Source: Bacillus_BD oryzisoli (lineage in GTDB: Bacteria; Bacillota; Bacilli; Bacillales; Cytobacillaceae). Taken from it: a stretch of DNA of 64,000 nucleotides. Position numbers and translations under genes: made by a program. The DNA lies in assembly GCF_036670025.1 (NCBI RefSeq), contig NZ_CP137640.1, positions 6,110,001-6,174,000 on the forward strand, written 5' to 3'. The notes below the pieces were generated by a model. That model worked only from the letters and a program-made list of their open reading frames with translations. It did not search any database and was not told the DNA's origin. Below, in pieces: positions 1 to 9,262 of this stretch. Position 1 is the stretch's first letter. Each line of letters begins with the position of its first letter.

Positions 1-1
1 G

Positions 2-166
2 CTGATTCTCAGTGTATTTGGATTCCCACCGGAAGTTCTGCCAATCATCGCCGTGATCAGTACCATCATCGATGCACCGGCAACGCTTCTCAACTCAACA
101 GGAAACACCGTATCTGCCATGATGGTAACCCGCCTCGTTGAGGGCAAGAACTGGCTCTTTAGATAA
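2..166 (+). CDS. C-terminal part of a sodium:dicarboxylate (DAACS) family symporter
   Basis: Only the last 54 codons lie in the window; the gene begins upstream. The tail contains a short hydrophobic stretch, then DAPATLLNSTGNTVSAMM and a charged end (RLVEGKNWLFR). That layout fits the last helix of cation:dicarboxylate/amino acid symporters (GltP/TcyP/DctA fold), where an Asp and an Asn-rich segment form the substrate and cation site. The substrate cannot be told from this fragment. A dispersed hairpin follows directly after the stop. Confidence 0.6.
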   Translation: MILSVFGFPPEVLPIIAVISTIIDAPATLLNSTGNTVSAMMVTRLVEGKNWLFR

Positions 167-228
167 GCTGTCAGGCACTACAAAAGGACAAATTGAGGTA
201 GATTGTCCATCTGTGGTGCGCTGTCAGC
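167..228. repeat. Dispersed GTCAGGCACC-type hairpin, copy 1 (diverged)
   Basis: An imperfect inverted repeat with arms GCTGTCAGGCACTAC and GTGGTGCGCTGTCAGC, and inner GGACAAA / TTGTCC arms. It starts right after the symporter stop codon. It is the most diverged copy of the family seen again near 21.87, 42.50, 53.41, 56.08 and 58.71 kb. Confidence 0.7.
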
Positions 229-291
229 TTTTTCATGTTTTTACGAAAAAGTGATATATTATTACTAATAGCTATTAGGAGTTGATAGTCG

Positions 292-1533
292 ATGAAGGAT
301 GATATAATTAACCGATTTACTTCCTATGTTAAAGTGGACACACAATCAAATGCAGATAATGAAAACTGCCCATCCACACCCGGGCAACTGACACTGGCCA
401 ATAAGCTGGTTGAGGAATTAAAGGCAATTGGCATGGAAGAGGTAACGATTGATGAAAACGGCTATGTAATGGCAACACTTCCATCGAATACAGAAAAGAA
501 CGTTCCGACAATCGGATTTTTATCCCATGTTGATACAGCCACCGATTTTACCGGCAAAGATGTGAAACCGCAGCTTGTCGAGAACTATGATGGAAAAGAA
601 ATAGTATTAAACCAGTCATTACAAATCAAGCTGACACCGGAACAATTCCCTGAGCTAGGAAATTACATAGGGCACACGCTCATTACGACGGATGGAACAA
701 CCCTGCTTGGGGCAGATGATAAAGCCGGCATTGCCGAGATTATGACAGCGATGGATTATCTCATAAAACACCCTGAGATTGAACACGGTAAGGTCCGCGT
801 TGCGTTCACACCTGATGAGGAAATCGGCAGAGGCCCGCATAAATTTAATGTCGAGGCCTTCAACGCCTCACATGCCTATACGGTTGACGGCGGTCCGCTA
901 GGAGAATTGGAATTTGAAAGCTTCAATGCAGCTGCAGCCAAAATCACGTTCAAAGGCACGAACGTTCATCCAGGAACAGCTAAAGGAAAAATGGTCAATT
1001 CAACAAAAATGGCCATGGACTTCAACAATAGACTTCCGGCAGATGAAGCGCCCGAGCACACTGAAGGCTATGAGGGATTCTATCATCTTCTTTCATTCCA
1101 AGGTGATGTTGAGGAAACCGTCCTCCATTACATCATTCGCGACCATGATCGTGAAAAGTTCGAAGCTCGGAAAAAGACAGTCGTTTCGCTTGTGGATGAG
1201 ATTCGTAAGCAATATGGTGAGGAAAGAGTCCAGCTCGAGCTGAATGATCAATATTATAATATGGGAGAAAAAATAAAACCCGTTAAAGAAATCGTTGATA
1301 TTGCCCACCAAGCCATGGAGAATCTAGGAATCAAGCCAATCGTGAAGCCGATTCGCGGCGGTACGGACGGTTCTCAGTTATCCTATATGGGACTGCCAAC
1401 ACCGAATATTTTTGCTGGGGGAGAAAACTTCCATGGTAGGTTCGAATATGTTTCCGTTGATAATATGGTGCTAGCAGCAAAGGTAATTGTGGAGATTGCT
1501 AAGTTGACGGCGGTTGAACTTGAGAAAAAATAA
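292..1533 (+). CDS. pepT: Peptidase T (tripeptide aminopeptidase)
   Basis: 413 residues, the usual PepT length. PepT is a cytosolic M20-family dizinc aminopeptidase that removes the N-terminal residue of tripeptides. Visible family motifs are the first metal histidine in LSHVDTATD (near residue 80), the bridging Asp in LLGADDKAG (near 142), the catalytic Glu pair in TPDEEIGRG (near 176), the VDGGPLGELEFE segment, and a late histidine in GGENFHGRFEYV. The start ATG has a TAGGAGTTGATAG ribosome site upstream. A hairpin terminator follows, so it is probably monocistronic. The assignment is firm; substrate preference is from the family. Confidence 0.95.
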   Translation: MKDDIINRFTSYVKVDTQSNADNENCPSTPGQLTLANKLVEELKAIGMEEVTIDENGYVMATLPSNTEKNVPTIGFLSHVDTATDFTGKDVKPQLVENYDGKEIVLNQSLQIKLTPEQFPELGNYIGHTLITTDGTTLLGADDKAGIAEIMTAMDYLIKHPEIEHGKVRVAFTPDEEIGRGPHKFNVEAFNASHAYTVDGGPLGELEFESFNAAAAKITFKGTNVHPGTAKGKMVNSTKMAMDFNNRLPADEAPEHTEGYEGFYHLLSFQGDVEETVLHYIIRDHDREKFEARKKTVVSLVDEIRKQYGEERVQLELNDQYYNMGEKIKPVKEIVDIAHQAMENLGIKPIVKPIRGGTDGSQLSYMGLPTPNIFAGGENFHGRFEYVSVDNMVLAAKVIVEIAKLTAVELEKK

Positions 1534-1593
1534 GATTTAGATCATTGCACGGGAAATAATTAGGACATTTCTATCCTGTCTTTAGTGAAGCGA

Positions 1594-1626
1594 AGTCCTT
1601 CATCAGAGTGATGAAGGACTTTTTGT
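1594..1626 (+). terminator. Rho-independent terminator after pepT
   Basis: Stem AGTCCTTCATC / GATGAAGGACT with a short loop, followed by TTTTTG, 60 bases past the pepT stop. Confidence 0.85.
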
Positions 1627-1801
1627 ATATCTGATTTTTAGAATTCGTCCTTTAAAGAGTGGGTGAAGGACAAACCTCGAGCCCGCTTCTTATTTTTTGT
1701 CTTTCAGTACCCTTATGAAGGACATCACTCAAACTCTCTCTCCTTTTTATCCTTCAGGAGCCGTAAACAAACAAAAAACCCTGGGGTATTCAGCAAAGTA
1801 A

Positions 1802-2326
1802 CTATTCATTCAAATACCGATAATAAACCAGTTTTTCAACATGTGTCAGCAGATAATTAGCTATGATACCAATCGCAATTCCGGATAGAATTCCGATAAA
1901 AGACATAACAGGCAAGTAAAGAAGGACAGTCCATGTCTGGGCAATCCAGCTGGCAATCAAGAGCTGTCCGACGTTATGCATAATTGCGCCTGTGACGCTT
2001 ACCCCGATTAGACTAATCCGTGATGGCCCTAGTTGTTTCACAAGCATCATTCCCAATAAACTCAAGATGGCACCGGATGCACTGTACATAAAAGATGACA
2101 GGTTGCCGCCCAATAGAGCGGACAGTGTAATCCGGATCAACACTACCTTTGTGACATCTTTTAGAGACAGAGTGTAAAGGGCCATACAGGTGATAATATT
2201 AGCCAAACCTAATTTAGCTCCTGGAGCAATCGCAAAAGGAAAGGGAATGGCCTGTTCGAGTATGCTAATAATGACAGCTTGAGCCGCTAATAAAGCTATA
2301 TATACAATGCGCTGATTTTTTGTCAT
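1802..2326 (-). CDS. eetB: EetB-type Gx transporter family membrane protein
   Basis: 174 residues with about five hydrophobic segments. It belongs to the Gx transporter family, often labelled heptaprenyl diphosphate synthase component I, with the conserved IAPGAKLGLANI and LLGGNLSSFMYS segments. In Listeria this protein (EetB) pairs with EetA at the membrane and is needed for flavin-based extracellular electron transfer; its exact biochemical role is unclear. It begins 15 bases after the eetA stop, so the two are co-transcribed. The neighbouring ndh2, fmnB, dmkA and ECF genes support the EET assignment over isoprenoid synthesis. Confidence 0.82.
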   Translation of the reverse strand: MTKNQRIVYIALLAAQAVIISILEQAIPFPFAIAPGAKLGLANIITCMALYTLSLKDVTKVVLIRITLSALLGGNLSSFMYSASGAILSLLGMMLVKQLGPSRISLIGVSVTGAIMHNVGQLLIASWIAQTWTVLLYLPVMSFIGILSGIAIGIIANYLLTHVEKLVYYRYLNE

Positions 2327-2341
2327 TTTATATACTCCAAT

Positions 2342-2800
2342 CTATGAGCTGATAATTGGTTCATCCTCGATTACTGATCCGCCAACCGTTTCAAGCTCAA
2401 TGATAAAATTATGAGGCAGACAAACAGCTGTCTCGCCAGGCTTTGAAAGAAATCCAAATTGAACGCAAACCTGATCAGCACAATTCGCACCCTTTATACG
2501 GATTTCCTCGCCCCTTACTTCCACCGTATTGTAATCATTATCTGAGCTGAACACATCAAACACTTCATTTTTAGTATTTCCGGATAAGGTAATGCGCCTC
2601 ACTTCCTTATTATTGACGGAAATAACAGCTACTGTAACCGGCCCCTCACTAGGTGTCTGACCATGAACTTCATTCGGAACGTTACTAATTTTCCCAGCCT
2701 GTTGGTAGCTAAAAAGAACAGCCGGAAGAAAAGAAAGCAGCACTAGAACGAGCGTGACAATGATATCCCATCGTTTGATCATGGTAGAAAAACCCTTCAC
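2342..2800 (-). CDS. eetA: EetA-type NusG domain II-containing membrane-anchored protein
   Basis: 152 residues: an N-terminal transmembrane anchor (about residues 8-30), then an extracytoplasmic NusG domain II-like beta domain with the two-cysteine signature GANCADQVC near residue 107 and a third Cys in GETAVCLPHN. That matches EetA of the Listeria EET locus. The start taken is a GTG with GGAG about 9 bases upstream; the internal ATG at codon 7 is an alternative. It lies directly upstream of eetB. The cysteines suggest a bound cofactor or disulfide, which cannot be decided from sequence. Confidence 0.82.
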   Translation of the reverse strand: MKGFSTMIKRWDIIVTLVLVLLSFLPAVLFSYQQAGKISNVPNEVHGQTPSEGPVTVAVISVNNKEVRRITLSGNTKNEVFDVFSSDNDYNTVEVRGEEIRIKGANCADQVCVQFGFLSKPGETAVCLPHNFIIELETVGGSVIEDEPIISS

Positions 2801-2956
2801 TTCTTTTCACTCCTTCATAGAAAAATCTTTACAGGCAATTTAAAAAATGGTAATTATTATGTAAAGATAATAAAGCGCGAGACATTAAATACCTCACGCT
2901 TTACAACGCTGAACTATTTACCCCACTCTTAAAAGCCTGCAAAGGTCCGACTAGAT

Positions 2957-3073
2957 CTTTTCTTAGAGCTTCAGCTCTTAGAAAAGTCAGTCAGGCTCTG
3001 CGTGATAAGTGCGATAAGGTTTTTTCTTAGGGATTCAGCCCTTAGAAAAGCCAATCGGGCTCCGCGCGACTAA
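2957..3073. repeat. Two tandem hairpin units between ndh2 and eetA
   Basis: Two similar units of about 53 bp, each opening with a hairpin (CTTAGAGCTTCAGCTCTTAG; CTTAGGGATTCAGCCCTTAG) and continuing with a related tail (CAGGCTCTGCGTGATAAG; CGGGCTCCGCGCGACTAA). The stem bases differ but co-vary, so the fold is kept. They sit in the roughly 300-bp gap between the ndh2 stop and the eetA start. Confidence 0.7.
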
Positions 3074-3108
3074 CCATCAGTATGAAAAACCACTGATGGA
3101 AGTCTTCT

Positions 3109-4968
3109 TTATTTGTCTTTATAGACTGAGCGTTCTTTTCCGTACCACCAGCGGCCAAGTCCTTTTGCTAAAGCTGGTATTACATAGTAATCTAAACCAA
3201 GGAATCGACCGGCACCATTCATTAAGGCAAAAGATGCAGGAAGTGCCCAAAATTTATCCCAGCCAAGCATTGCTGTTAGAGTAAACATCATCAGCATGCC
3301 GACACTCACAAAGTTGAAAATCCATGTTAATAAACCAAGAACAAGTGCAATACCCATTATGAATTCAACAAAGCCTACCATTTGCTGCATGGCTATAGCC
3401 ACTTCTGGAGTTGGCATCATAAGCTTCATGATTGCCGCAAACCAATCTGGCATTGCATGTAAAACTGTAGGAGCAACGACTGTAGTTGTTTCAGAAGCAC
3501 CTTCTGCTGCTGCACTAGCACCTGTTGTTGCTGTTTGTAACCATTCGAAAGGCATTTTTACAGATTCGCTAACAAGCCAAGAATCATCACCAACACTTAG
3601 ATTACCTGCTGCCCAGTTTGCTTCACCAAAAATCTTTTTACCGCCCTCTTCAATCCAGAACCATCCTAAGTATAAACGTAATGGGAAGCTCCAGATTACA
3701 TTTCCATAACGTGTTGTTACATCACGGAAGATATTTCGTTTGTCTCTTGTATGGAAGATTTCATGCTTAATGTAGTTCCATGCATAATATCCGCTTCCGA
3801 TTGTTAGAAAGTAATAGATATTAACCATGTGCTTCATAAAGTTTGCTAGCCAGCCGCTCAAACGCATACCACTTAAGTTTGCAACACCATATCTGGCACC
3901 AATAGATACCATTGTTCCATGATACTTGCCATGGAATGCAGTCTTTTCACCGCCGCTAATCCCGGCAATGATATTTTTCGCTGCAGTCGCACCTGTTTGT
4001 TCAGCTGCTTCTACAATTTGTGGTATTGGCTTGCCGTCTTCCTCGTAGTAAGCTAAGTCACCGACAACATACGTATCCTTCTTGCCTTCAGCTTCCATAT
4101 ATTCATTCACAATTAAACGTCCTGCACGGCCTGCTGACATTCCATAATCCTTTGTATCAGAGTTAGCCTTAACGCCGGCAGTCCAGATTAATGTATGAGT
4201 TGGAATCTCTTCACCGGACTTCAATACGATAGATTCAGCTTTTACTTCAACAATCGGTGCACTCTTTAGAATTTTTACACCTTGTTTTACTAAATAGCGC
4301 TCAGCTTTATCTGCATCTGTACGATCAAGCATATTTAAGATTGTTGGTGCAGCTTCCACTACATATAATGTAAAATCTTCTTCATCCAGCTTATATTCTT
4401 GCGCTAATGTTGTTTTCCATTCGATCAATTCACCGACCATTTCAATTCCAGTAAAACCAGAACCACAGACAGTGAATGTCAGCATGGCTTTGCGTGTTCC
4501 TGGATCTTGAATATTTGCCGCTTTGCGAACGGTGTGCTCGATATGCTCACGTAATCTTACTGCAGCTTCCCAAGACCAAAGTGTGAAACCATGCTCTTGA
4601 ACACCTGGTGTTCCAAAATCATTGGCCACACCGCCCATACCTAGAATTAAATAATCATAAGTATAAGAGCCATGCTCTGTTTTAATAACTTTGTTATCAT
4701 GATCAACATGCTTTACGTTATCTGTGACTAATTTAACTTTTGTACGGTTAAATAGTCTTCGTAAATCAAATTGAATATCTTTAGGTTCAACACGATTTGC
4801 AGCAACTTCATGAAGCTCTGTCATCATCGTATGGTAAGAATGGCGATCAATTAATGTGATTGAAACTGAATCGTCACGTTTATACTTTTTTGCAAGTTTT
4901 TTGGCTGCATGTACACCGGCATAACCTGCTCCGATGACTACTATCTTTTTCTCTGCCAATTGACTCAT
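3109..4968 (-). CDS. ndh2: Type II NADH dehydrogenase with C-terminal DoxX-like membrane domain (Ndh2)
   Basis: 619 residues, much longer than a standard NDH-2 (about 400). The N-terminal part has a FAD GxGxxG motif (VVIGAGYAGVHAAKK), an NADH-binding fold (VCGSGFTGIEMVGE) and the late FAD motif (TYVVGDLAYYE). It passes NADH electrons to membrane quinone. A middle segment with a hydrophobic stretch (YYFLTIGSGYYAW) leads to a DoxX-like C-terminal domain of about four membrane helices (roughly residues 450-600). This elongated form is typical of the Ndh2 in FLEET loci, which feeds a dedicated quinone pool. It is divergent from fmnB across a 589-bp gap. Confidence 0.88.
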   Translation of the reverse strand: MSQLAEKKIVVIGAGYAGVHAAKKLAKKYKRDDSVSITLIDRHSYHTMMTELHEVAANRVEPKDIQFDLRRLFNRTKVKLVTDNVKHVDHDNKVIKTEHGSYTYDYLILGMGGVANDFGTPGVQEHGFTLWSWEAAVRLREHIEHTVRKAANIQDPGTRKAMLTFTVCGSGFTGIEMVGELIEWKTTLAQEYKLDEEDFTLYVVEAAPTILNMLDRTDADKAERYLVKQGVKILKSAPIVEVKAESIVLKSGEEIPTHTLIWTAGVKANSDTKDYGMSAGRAGRLIVNEYMEAEGKKDTYVVGDLAYYEEDGKPIPQIVEAAEQTGATAAKNIIAGISGGEKTAFHGKYHGTMVSIGARYGVANLSGMRLSGWLANFMKHMVNIYYFLTIGSGYYAWNYIKHEIFHTRDKRNIFRDVTTRYGNVIWSFPLRLYLGWFWIEEGGKKIFGEANWAAGNLSVGDDSWLVSESVKMPFEWLQTATTGASAAAEGASETTTVVAPTVLHAMPDWFAAIMKLMMPTPEVAIAMQQMVGFVEFIMGIALVLGLLTWIFNFVSVGMLMMFTLTAMLGWDKFWALPASFALMNGAGRFLGLDYYVIPALAKGLGRWWYGKERSVYKDK

Positions 4969-5557
4969 TCCCCTCTAAAAGTTGATATGAATTCTATTTG
5001 TGAATTAATGAACAACCACATCTAATATACTACATGGACTCATAGATACTGTCTATACCGTTCACCAAAAGTTAACAAATTTTAACATGTTCACAAAATG
5101 TATAAAAACACAAAGATTACTATAATAAAGTCTATATTTTAAGCGAAATAATAGTATTCCTCTCTATTACTTTATTCAAAAACAGCCACATATAGCACTT
5201 TTACTCCCATAGACATCACAAATAAAAAAAGCTATTATGAGTTTGTTCTTAAGTATAAGTAACTATGAATGAATCCGCGGCTCGTTTAGTTGCTTCTTGG
5301 AATAATAGAAAAAAGAGTATCACCATCTCTTTATAGGACTTAAGTCACTTATGTACTTCCATAACGCAACAAAGAGGATAAACTATTAAACAACAACAAT
5401 CTCATTCTAGCATTAGAGTTGGAAATGCTATTCCCATTAAAAAAAGTAACTACATTAATTACAGAGACTATTATTTGTACTTATAAAACATTCAACGAAA
5501 GAGACAAATACGATAGAGTCTGCCCAAAGTCTTTTCGGAAAGAAAGGTTTGAATAAT
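4969..5557. other. Divergent intergenic region between ndh2 and fmnB
   Basis: About 590 bp, AT-rich, with no credible reading frame. It must hold the promoters of ndh2 (minus) and fmnB (plus). I see no clean Fnr, Rex or Fur palindrome and no riboswitch. In Listeria the flavinylated lipoprotein gene pplA lies at about this place in the locus; no trace of it is visible here. Confidence 0.5.
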
Positions 5558-6616
5558 ATGAAGAAAAACAAGCTCTTATCTGTATTTTTGGTGATCTTGG
5601 TCATTCTCTCAGGCTGCACGGGGCAGGAAAAAGACGAAAAGGAACCCGAATTGCTGACAAGCCCGTATAAAAAAACGGAATTTCTAATGGGGACCGTTGT
5701 AACGGTAAAAATTTATGACGAAGGAAAAGAAGATGTATTAGAAACGGCCTTTGACCGTATTAAGTACTTAGCCGCACATATTACGGTAAACGAAATCGAA
5801 AAACAGTCTGAAGTTGATGAAATCAACCGCAAGGCCGGCGTTGAACCGGCAAAAGTGTCAAAGGATATCTACGAGCTGATTGAAGCTGGCGAAGCCTACA
5901 GTGTGGATACAAAGGGCTCATTTGATATTACAATCGGTCCGCTAACAAATCTATGGCACATCGGTTTCCCTGATGCCCGCAAGCCTGAGCAGTCAGAAAT
6001 TGATGCGGTTTTACCTTTGATCAATTATGAACAGGTTGAATTAAATAAGAAAGAACAAACTGTGTTTTTAAAGAATCCAGGAATGCAGCTGGATTTAGGT
6101 GCAATCGCAAAAGGTTTTATCACGGATGAAGTCGTTGAAGTGTTAAAAGAAAACGATGTTACAACTGCCATTGTAGACCTAGGAGGAAACATTTATGTCT
6201 TGGGAAATAATCCTTCAGGCAGGGATTGGACTGTCGGAATTCAAGACCCATTATCGGCAAGAGGAGAAACAGTCGGAAAAATTACCGAAAAAAATAAATC
6301 CATTGTTACTTCTGGTATTTACGAGCGTTATCTAGAGGTTGACGGCAAAACGTATCATCACTTGTTAAATCCAGATGACGGTTATCCTTTTAATAATGAT
6401 ATTGCAGGTGTTTCGATTGTATCCGAAAAATCTGTTGATGGAGACGGACTTTCGACATCACTTTTTTCAAAGGGAATTCAAGGCGGACTTGAATTTGTAG
6501 AGCAATACGAAGGTGTGGAAGCCATCTTCATTAGTACAGATAATAAAGTCTATATCACTTCCGGATTAAAGGGGAGCTTTGAATTAACAAACGATGAATT
6601 CGAGATGGGGAAATAA
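5558..6616 (+). CDS. fmnB: FAD:protein FMN transferase, ApbE-family lipoprotein (FmnB)
   Basis: 352 residues from the ATG at 5558, chosen because AGAAAGG lies 10 bases upstream; a TTG nine bases earlier would overlap that site. It has a lipoprotein signal peptide (lipobox LSGC, Cys20). The ApbE body shows LMGTVVTVKIYD, LTNLWHIGFP, LDLGAIAKGFITDEV, DLGGNIYVLG and a C-terminal VDGDGLSTSLF metal site. It transfers FMN from FAD onto Thr/Ser of extracytoplasmic proteins. In the EET pathway this flavinylates PplA, but no acceptor protein is encoded in this window. dmkA follows after 32 bases. Confidence 0.9.
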   Translation: MKKNKLLSVFLVILVILSGCTGQEKDEKEPELLTSPYKKTEFLMGTVVTVKIYDEGKEDVLETAFDRIKYLAAHITVNEIEKQSEVDEINRKAGVEPAKVSKDIYELIEAGEAYSVDTKGSFDITIGPLTNLWHIGFPDARKPEQSEIDAVLPLINYEQVELNKKEQTVFLKNPGMQLDLGAIAKGFITDEVVEVLKENDVTTAIVDLGGNIYVLGNNPSGRDWTVGIQDPLSARGETVGKITEKNKSIVTSGIYERYLEVDGKTYHHLLNPDDGYPFNNDIAGVSIVSEKSVDGDGLSTSLFSKGIQGGLEFVEQYEGVEAIFISTDNKVYITSGLKGSFELTNDEFEMGK

Positions 6617-6648
6617 CACAGCTCGTATAAGGGAAGGGGGAACCATTC

Positions 6649-7587
6649 ATGTCACTACGTACCTTTTTAAAACTCATCGAAATTCAAACAAAAGTGGCAA
6701 GCCTATTTCCATTCTTAGTAGGCTTGCTATTTGTTATTTATCGATTTGAGACCATTAAACCATTAAATACCATCATCTTTTTTTCATCTATGCTGATTTT
6801 TGATTTAACGACAACTGCTATTAATAATTATATGGATTATAAAAAAGCGACTACAGACGAATATCGTAAAAGAGAAAATATAATCGGACAGGCAAACATT
6901 TCAGAATTCTTGGTTAGAAATACAATCATAACGATGCTATTAACAGCTACAGCACTTGGCATTTGGCTTGTTTTCCGTACAGATCTCTTAGTGCTTTTCC
7001 TTGGAATTATCTGCTTCATTATTGGTGTCTTTTATACGTATGGACCAGTTCCTATTTCGAGAATGCCGCTAGGTGAAGTCTTTTCCGGCATCACAATGGG
7101 CTTTGGCATCTTATTTTTAGTCGTATATGTGAATGCCTATGATCAGGGGATTGCAAATCTATTTATCGATGGACAAACACTGACTTTCGAGGCTGACTTA
7201 GCCCTGTTAGGTGAAATCGTCTGGGTTTCCCTTCCATGTATCTTTACAATTGCCAATATCATGTTAGCCAATAATATATGCGATCTTGAGGATGACATAA
7301 AGAATCTCCGCTTCACATTGCCGTATTATATTGGTAAAAAAAGTGCCATTGTTCTTTACAATGTACTTTATATGGCGACATTTGTATCAATTTTGACAGC
7401 TGTTCTATTTGATGTCTTACCAACCATCATGCTGATTAGCTTATTAATCATTATTCCAGTATCAAAACACATTTTAATTTTTAACAAGAAACAAATTAAA
7501 TCGGAAACGTTTCATCTGGCTATTAAAAATTTAGTCTTAGTGAATGGGTCAATCATTGCGATGATGGTCGTTTCATTTATTGTGTAA
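6649..7587 (+). CDS. dmkA: UbiA-family prenyltransferase for demethylmenaquinone (DmkA-like)
   Basis: 312 residues with eight or nine membrane helices. The first Asp-rich motif of UbiA enzymes is NNYMDYKKATTDEY (near residue 60), and a second motif sits near ANNICDLEDDIKNLR (near residue 206). The protein resembles MenA, which joins a polyprenyl chain to 1,4-dihydroxy-2-naphthoate. Its place between fmnB and the ECF genes matches DmkA, proposed to make the separate demethylmenaquinone pool used in extracellular electron transfer. The partner polyprenyl diphosphate synthase (DmkB in Listeria) is not in this window. GGAAGGGGG precedes the ATG. Confidence 0.85.
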   Translation: MSLRTFLKLIEIQTKVASLFPFLVGLLFVIYRFETIKPLNTIIFFSSMLIFDLTTTAINNYMDYKKATTDEYRKRENIIGQANISEFLVRNTIITMLLTATALGIWLVFRTDLLVLFLGIICFIIGVFYTYGPVPISRMPLGEVFSGITMGFGILFLVVYVNAYDQGIANLFIDGQTLTFEADLALLGEIVWVSLPCIFTIANIMLANNICDLEDDIKNLRFTLPYYIGKKSAIVLYNVLYMATFVSILTAVLFDVLPTIMLISLLIIIPVSKHILIFNKKQIKSETFHLAIKNLVLVNGSIIAMMVVSFIV

Positions 7588-7601
7588 GGAGGTTGATTGT
7601 C

Positions 7602-8414
7602 ATGAAGGCACCTATTATAGAAGTAGAAAATCTCACTTTTCGATATGATAAACGGGTGGAAAAGGAAACCCTATCCGATGTATCTTTTACGATCGATAAA
7701 GGAGAATGGGTGGCAATCGTCGGACACAATGGTTCTGGTAAGTCGACGCTCGCACGCATGCTGGTAGGCTTATTGATTCCGCAAAGCGGACGGATTGCCA
7801 TTGCCGGACGGGAATTGAACGACGAAAGTAAATGGGAATTGCGGCGTCGTATTGGCATGGTCTTTCAAAACCCTGATAACCAATTCATTGGAACGACTGT
7901 GCAGGATGATGTAGCCTTTTGTCTGGAAAATTTAAATATGTCCCATGATGAAATGAAGGCAAGAATCGATGAGGCGCTTGAAATGGTTGAGATGTCTGCT
8001 TTCCGTGAGCATGACCCTTCCCGATTATCGGGCGGCCAAAAGCAGCGGGTTGCCATTGCAGGTGTCCTTGCCTTAAAGCCGGACGTACTCGTTCTCGATG
8101 AGGCCTTAGTCATGTTAGATCCAAGGAGCCGGCGTGAACTGCTTGCGTCATTAAAACAGCTAAATTCAACCCAGGATATTACGATTATCTCCATCACACA
8201 CGATATGAACGAAACCGCTGCAGCCGACCGCATCCTTATGCTGCGTGAAGGGCAGATTGTGAAGTGCGGCGCTCCGCAGGACGTGTTCCAAGGTGAATTA
8301 GAATGGGAGCCTCCTTTTGCTGAACGACTGCGGCGGACATTACTGAAACGAAACCGCAGTGTTCCGAACAACTATATGACGGAAGAAGAGTTGGTGCAAT
8401 GGCTATGGAAGTAA
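7602..8414 (+). CDS. ecfA1: ECF transporter energising ATPase, EcfA1 type
   Basis: 270 residues. The ATG at 7602 is taken because AAGGAGG ends 9 bases before it; an upstream TTG touches that site. ABC ATPase motifs are Walker A GHNGSGKST (near residue 45), Q-loop FQNPDNQF, signature LSGGQKQRVAIAG, Walker B VLVLDEALVMLDP (the usual wording is LDEATSMLDP; the catalytic Glu is kept), and H-loop ISITHD. With EcfA2 and EcfT it powers vitamin uptake or, in EET loci, flavin handling. It overlaps ecfA2 by 16 bases. Confidence 0.9.
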   Translation: MKAPIIEVENLTFRYDKRVEKETLSDVSFTIDKGEWVAIVGHNGSGKSTLARMLVGLLIPQSGRIAIAGRELNDESKWELRRRIGMVFQNPDNQFIGTTVQDDVAFCLENLNMSHDEMKARIDEALEMVEMSAFREHDPSRLSGGQKQRVAIAGVLALKPDVLVLDEALVMLDPRSRRELLASLKQLNSTQDITIISITHDMNETAAADRILMLREGQIVKCGAPQDVFQGELEWEPPFAERLRRTLLKRNRSVPNNYMTEEELVQWLWK

Positions 8415-9262
8415 GATTTGAAAACGTATCAGCAGATTATAAAATAGGACCGATTCGAAGCCCATTAGTGCTTAACTCAGTTGATGTCAGAATTGAATCA
8501 GGCTCCTATACAGCAGTTGTCGGTTATACAGGTGCCGGAAAATCAAGCTTGCTAAAGGCGATGAACGGACTGCTGCTGCCAAAGGAAGGCCAGGTGGCAG
8601 TTGGCAATTTAATTATAAAACCAAATAAACATAAGCAAGCTTTAAAAACCATCCGCAAACGGGTCGGGATGGTGTTTCAATTCCCGGAATCGCAATTATT
8701 TGCGGAATCGGTTGAAAAGGATATCTGTTTTGGACCGATTAATTTTGGTGTACCAAAAGATGAAGCAAAAGAAATTGCCAAACAAGTGCTGGAACAGGTC
8801 GGATTAAAGCAGGATATTTTGACAAAATCTCCTTTCGCCCTATCAGGAGGTCAAAAAAGACGGGTAGCCATTGCTGGGATCCTGGCGATGCAGCCGGATA
8901 TTCTTGTCTTAGACGAACCGGGAGCTGGACTGGATCCTAATGGAAGAAAGGAAATTATGGACTTAATTGCCTCCTGGCACCGCGACAAGGAAATGACAAC
9001 CGTGCTTGTTACTCATGATATGGAGGATGTCGTTACATACGCAGACCGTGTCATTGTCATGGAAAAGGGTAAGATTGCACTGCACGACGGGTTCGAAAAG
9101 GTGTTTTCCGACCTAGAGCAATTGGAAAAATGGCATCTTGATGTACCTGATGCACGGCTATTTCAGCTGAATTTTGAAAAGAAAACAGGGATTGTCCTGC
9201 CAAAGGTTTGTTTAACTGTGGATGATCTTGCGGATGCTTTTATTGAGGTGGGGCTTGCATGA
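8399..9262 (+). CDS. ecfA2: ECF transporter energising ATPase, EcfA2 type
   Basis: 287 residues. Walker A GYTGAGKSS (near residue 45), Q-loop FQFPESQLF, signature LSGGQKRRVAIAG, Walker B VLDEPGAGLDP and H-loop VTHDMEDV are all present. The ecfA1-ecfA2-ecfT order is the usual one. In most Bacilli that trio sits between ribosomal protein genes and truA. Its placement at the end of an EET locus suggests a second, dedicated set. The gene overlaps both neighbours, so translation is coupled. Confidence 0.9.
   Translation: MAMEVRFENVSADYKIGPIRSPLVLNSVDVRIESGSYTAVVGYTGAGKSSLLKAMNGLLLPKEGQVAVGNLIIKPNKHKQALKTIRKRVGMVFQFPESQLFAESVEKDICFGPINFGVPKDEAKEIAKQVLEQVGLKQDILTKSPFALSGGQKRRVAIAGILAMQPDILVLDEPGAGLDPNGRKEIMDLIASWHRDKEMTTVLVTHDMEDVVTYADRVIVMEKGKIALHDGFEKVFSDLEQLEKWHLDVPDARLFQLNFEKKTGIVLPKVCLTVDDLADAFIEVGLA

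Noticed and set aside
1663..1860. 65-codon plus-strand frame after pepT
   Set aside because: No ribosome site or recognisable domain; overlaps the end of eetB.
1802..2326. Heptaprenyl diphosphate synthase component I function for the Gx transporter gene
   Set aside because: The protein is an integral membrane protein and its neighbours are those of the EET locus; the enzyme label is a historical annotation.
4969..5557. Possible Rex/Fnr palindrome around GTTAACAAATTTTAACATGTTCAC
   Set aside because: Arms do not match the TTGTGA...TCACAA consensus and the symmetry is weak in AT-rich DNA.
7865..8371. Long minus-strand reading frame (168 codons) opposite ecfA1
   Set aside because: It mirrors the well-supported ecfA1 frame; composition is Ser/Arg-rich, with no ribosome site.
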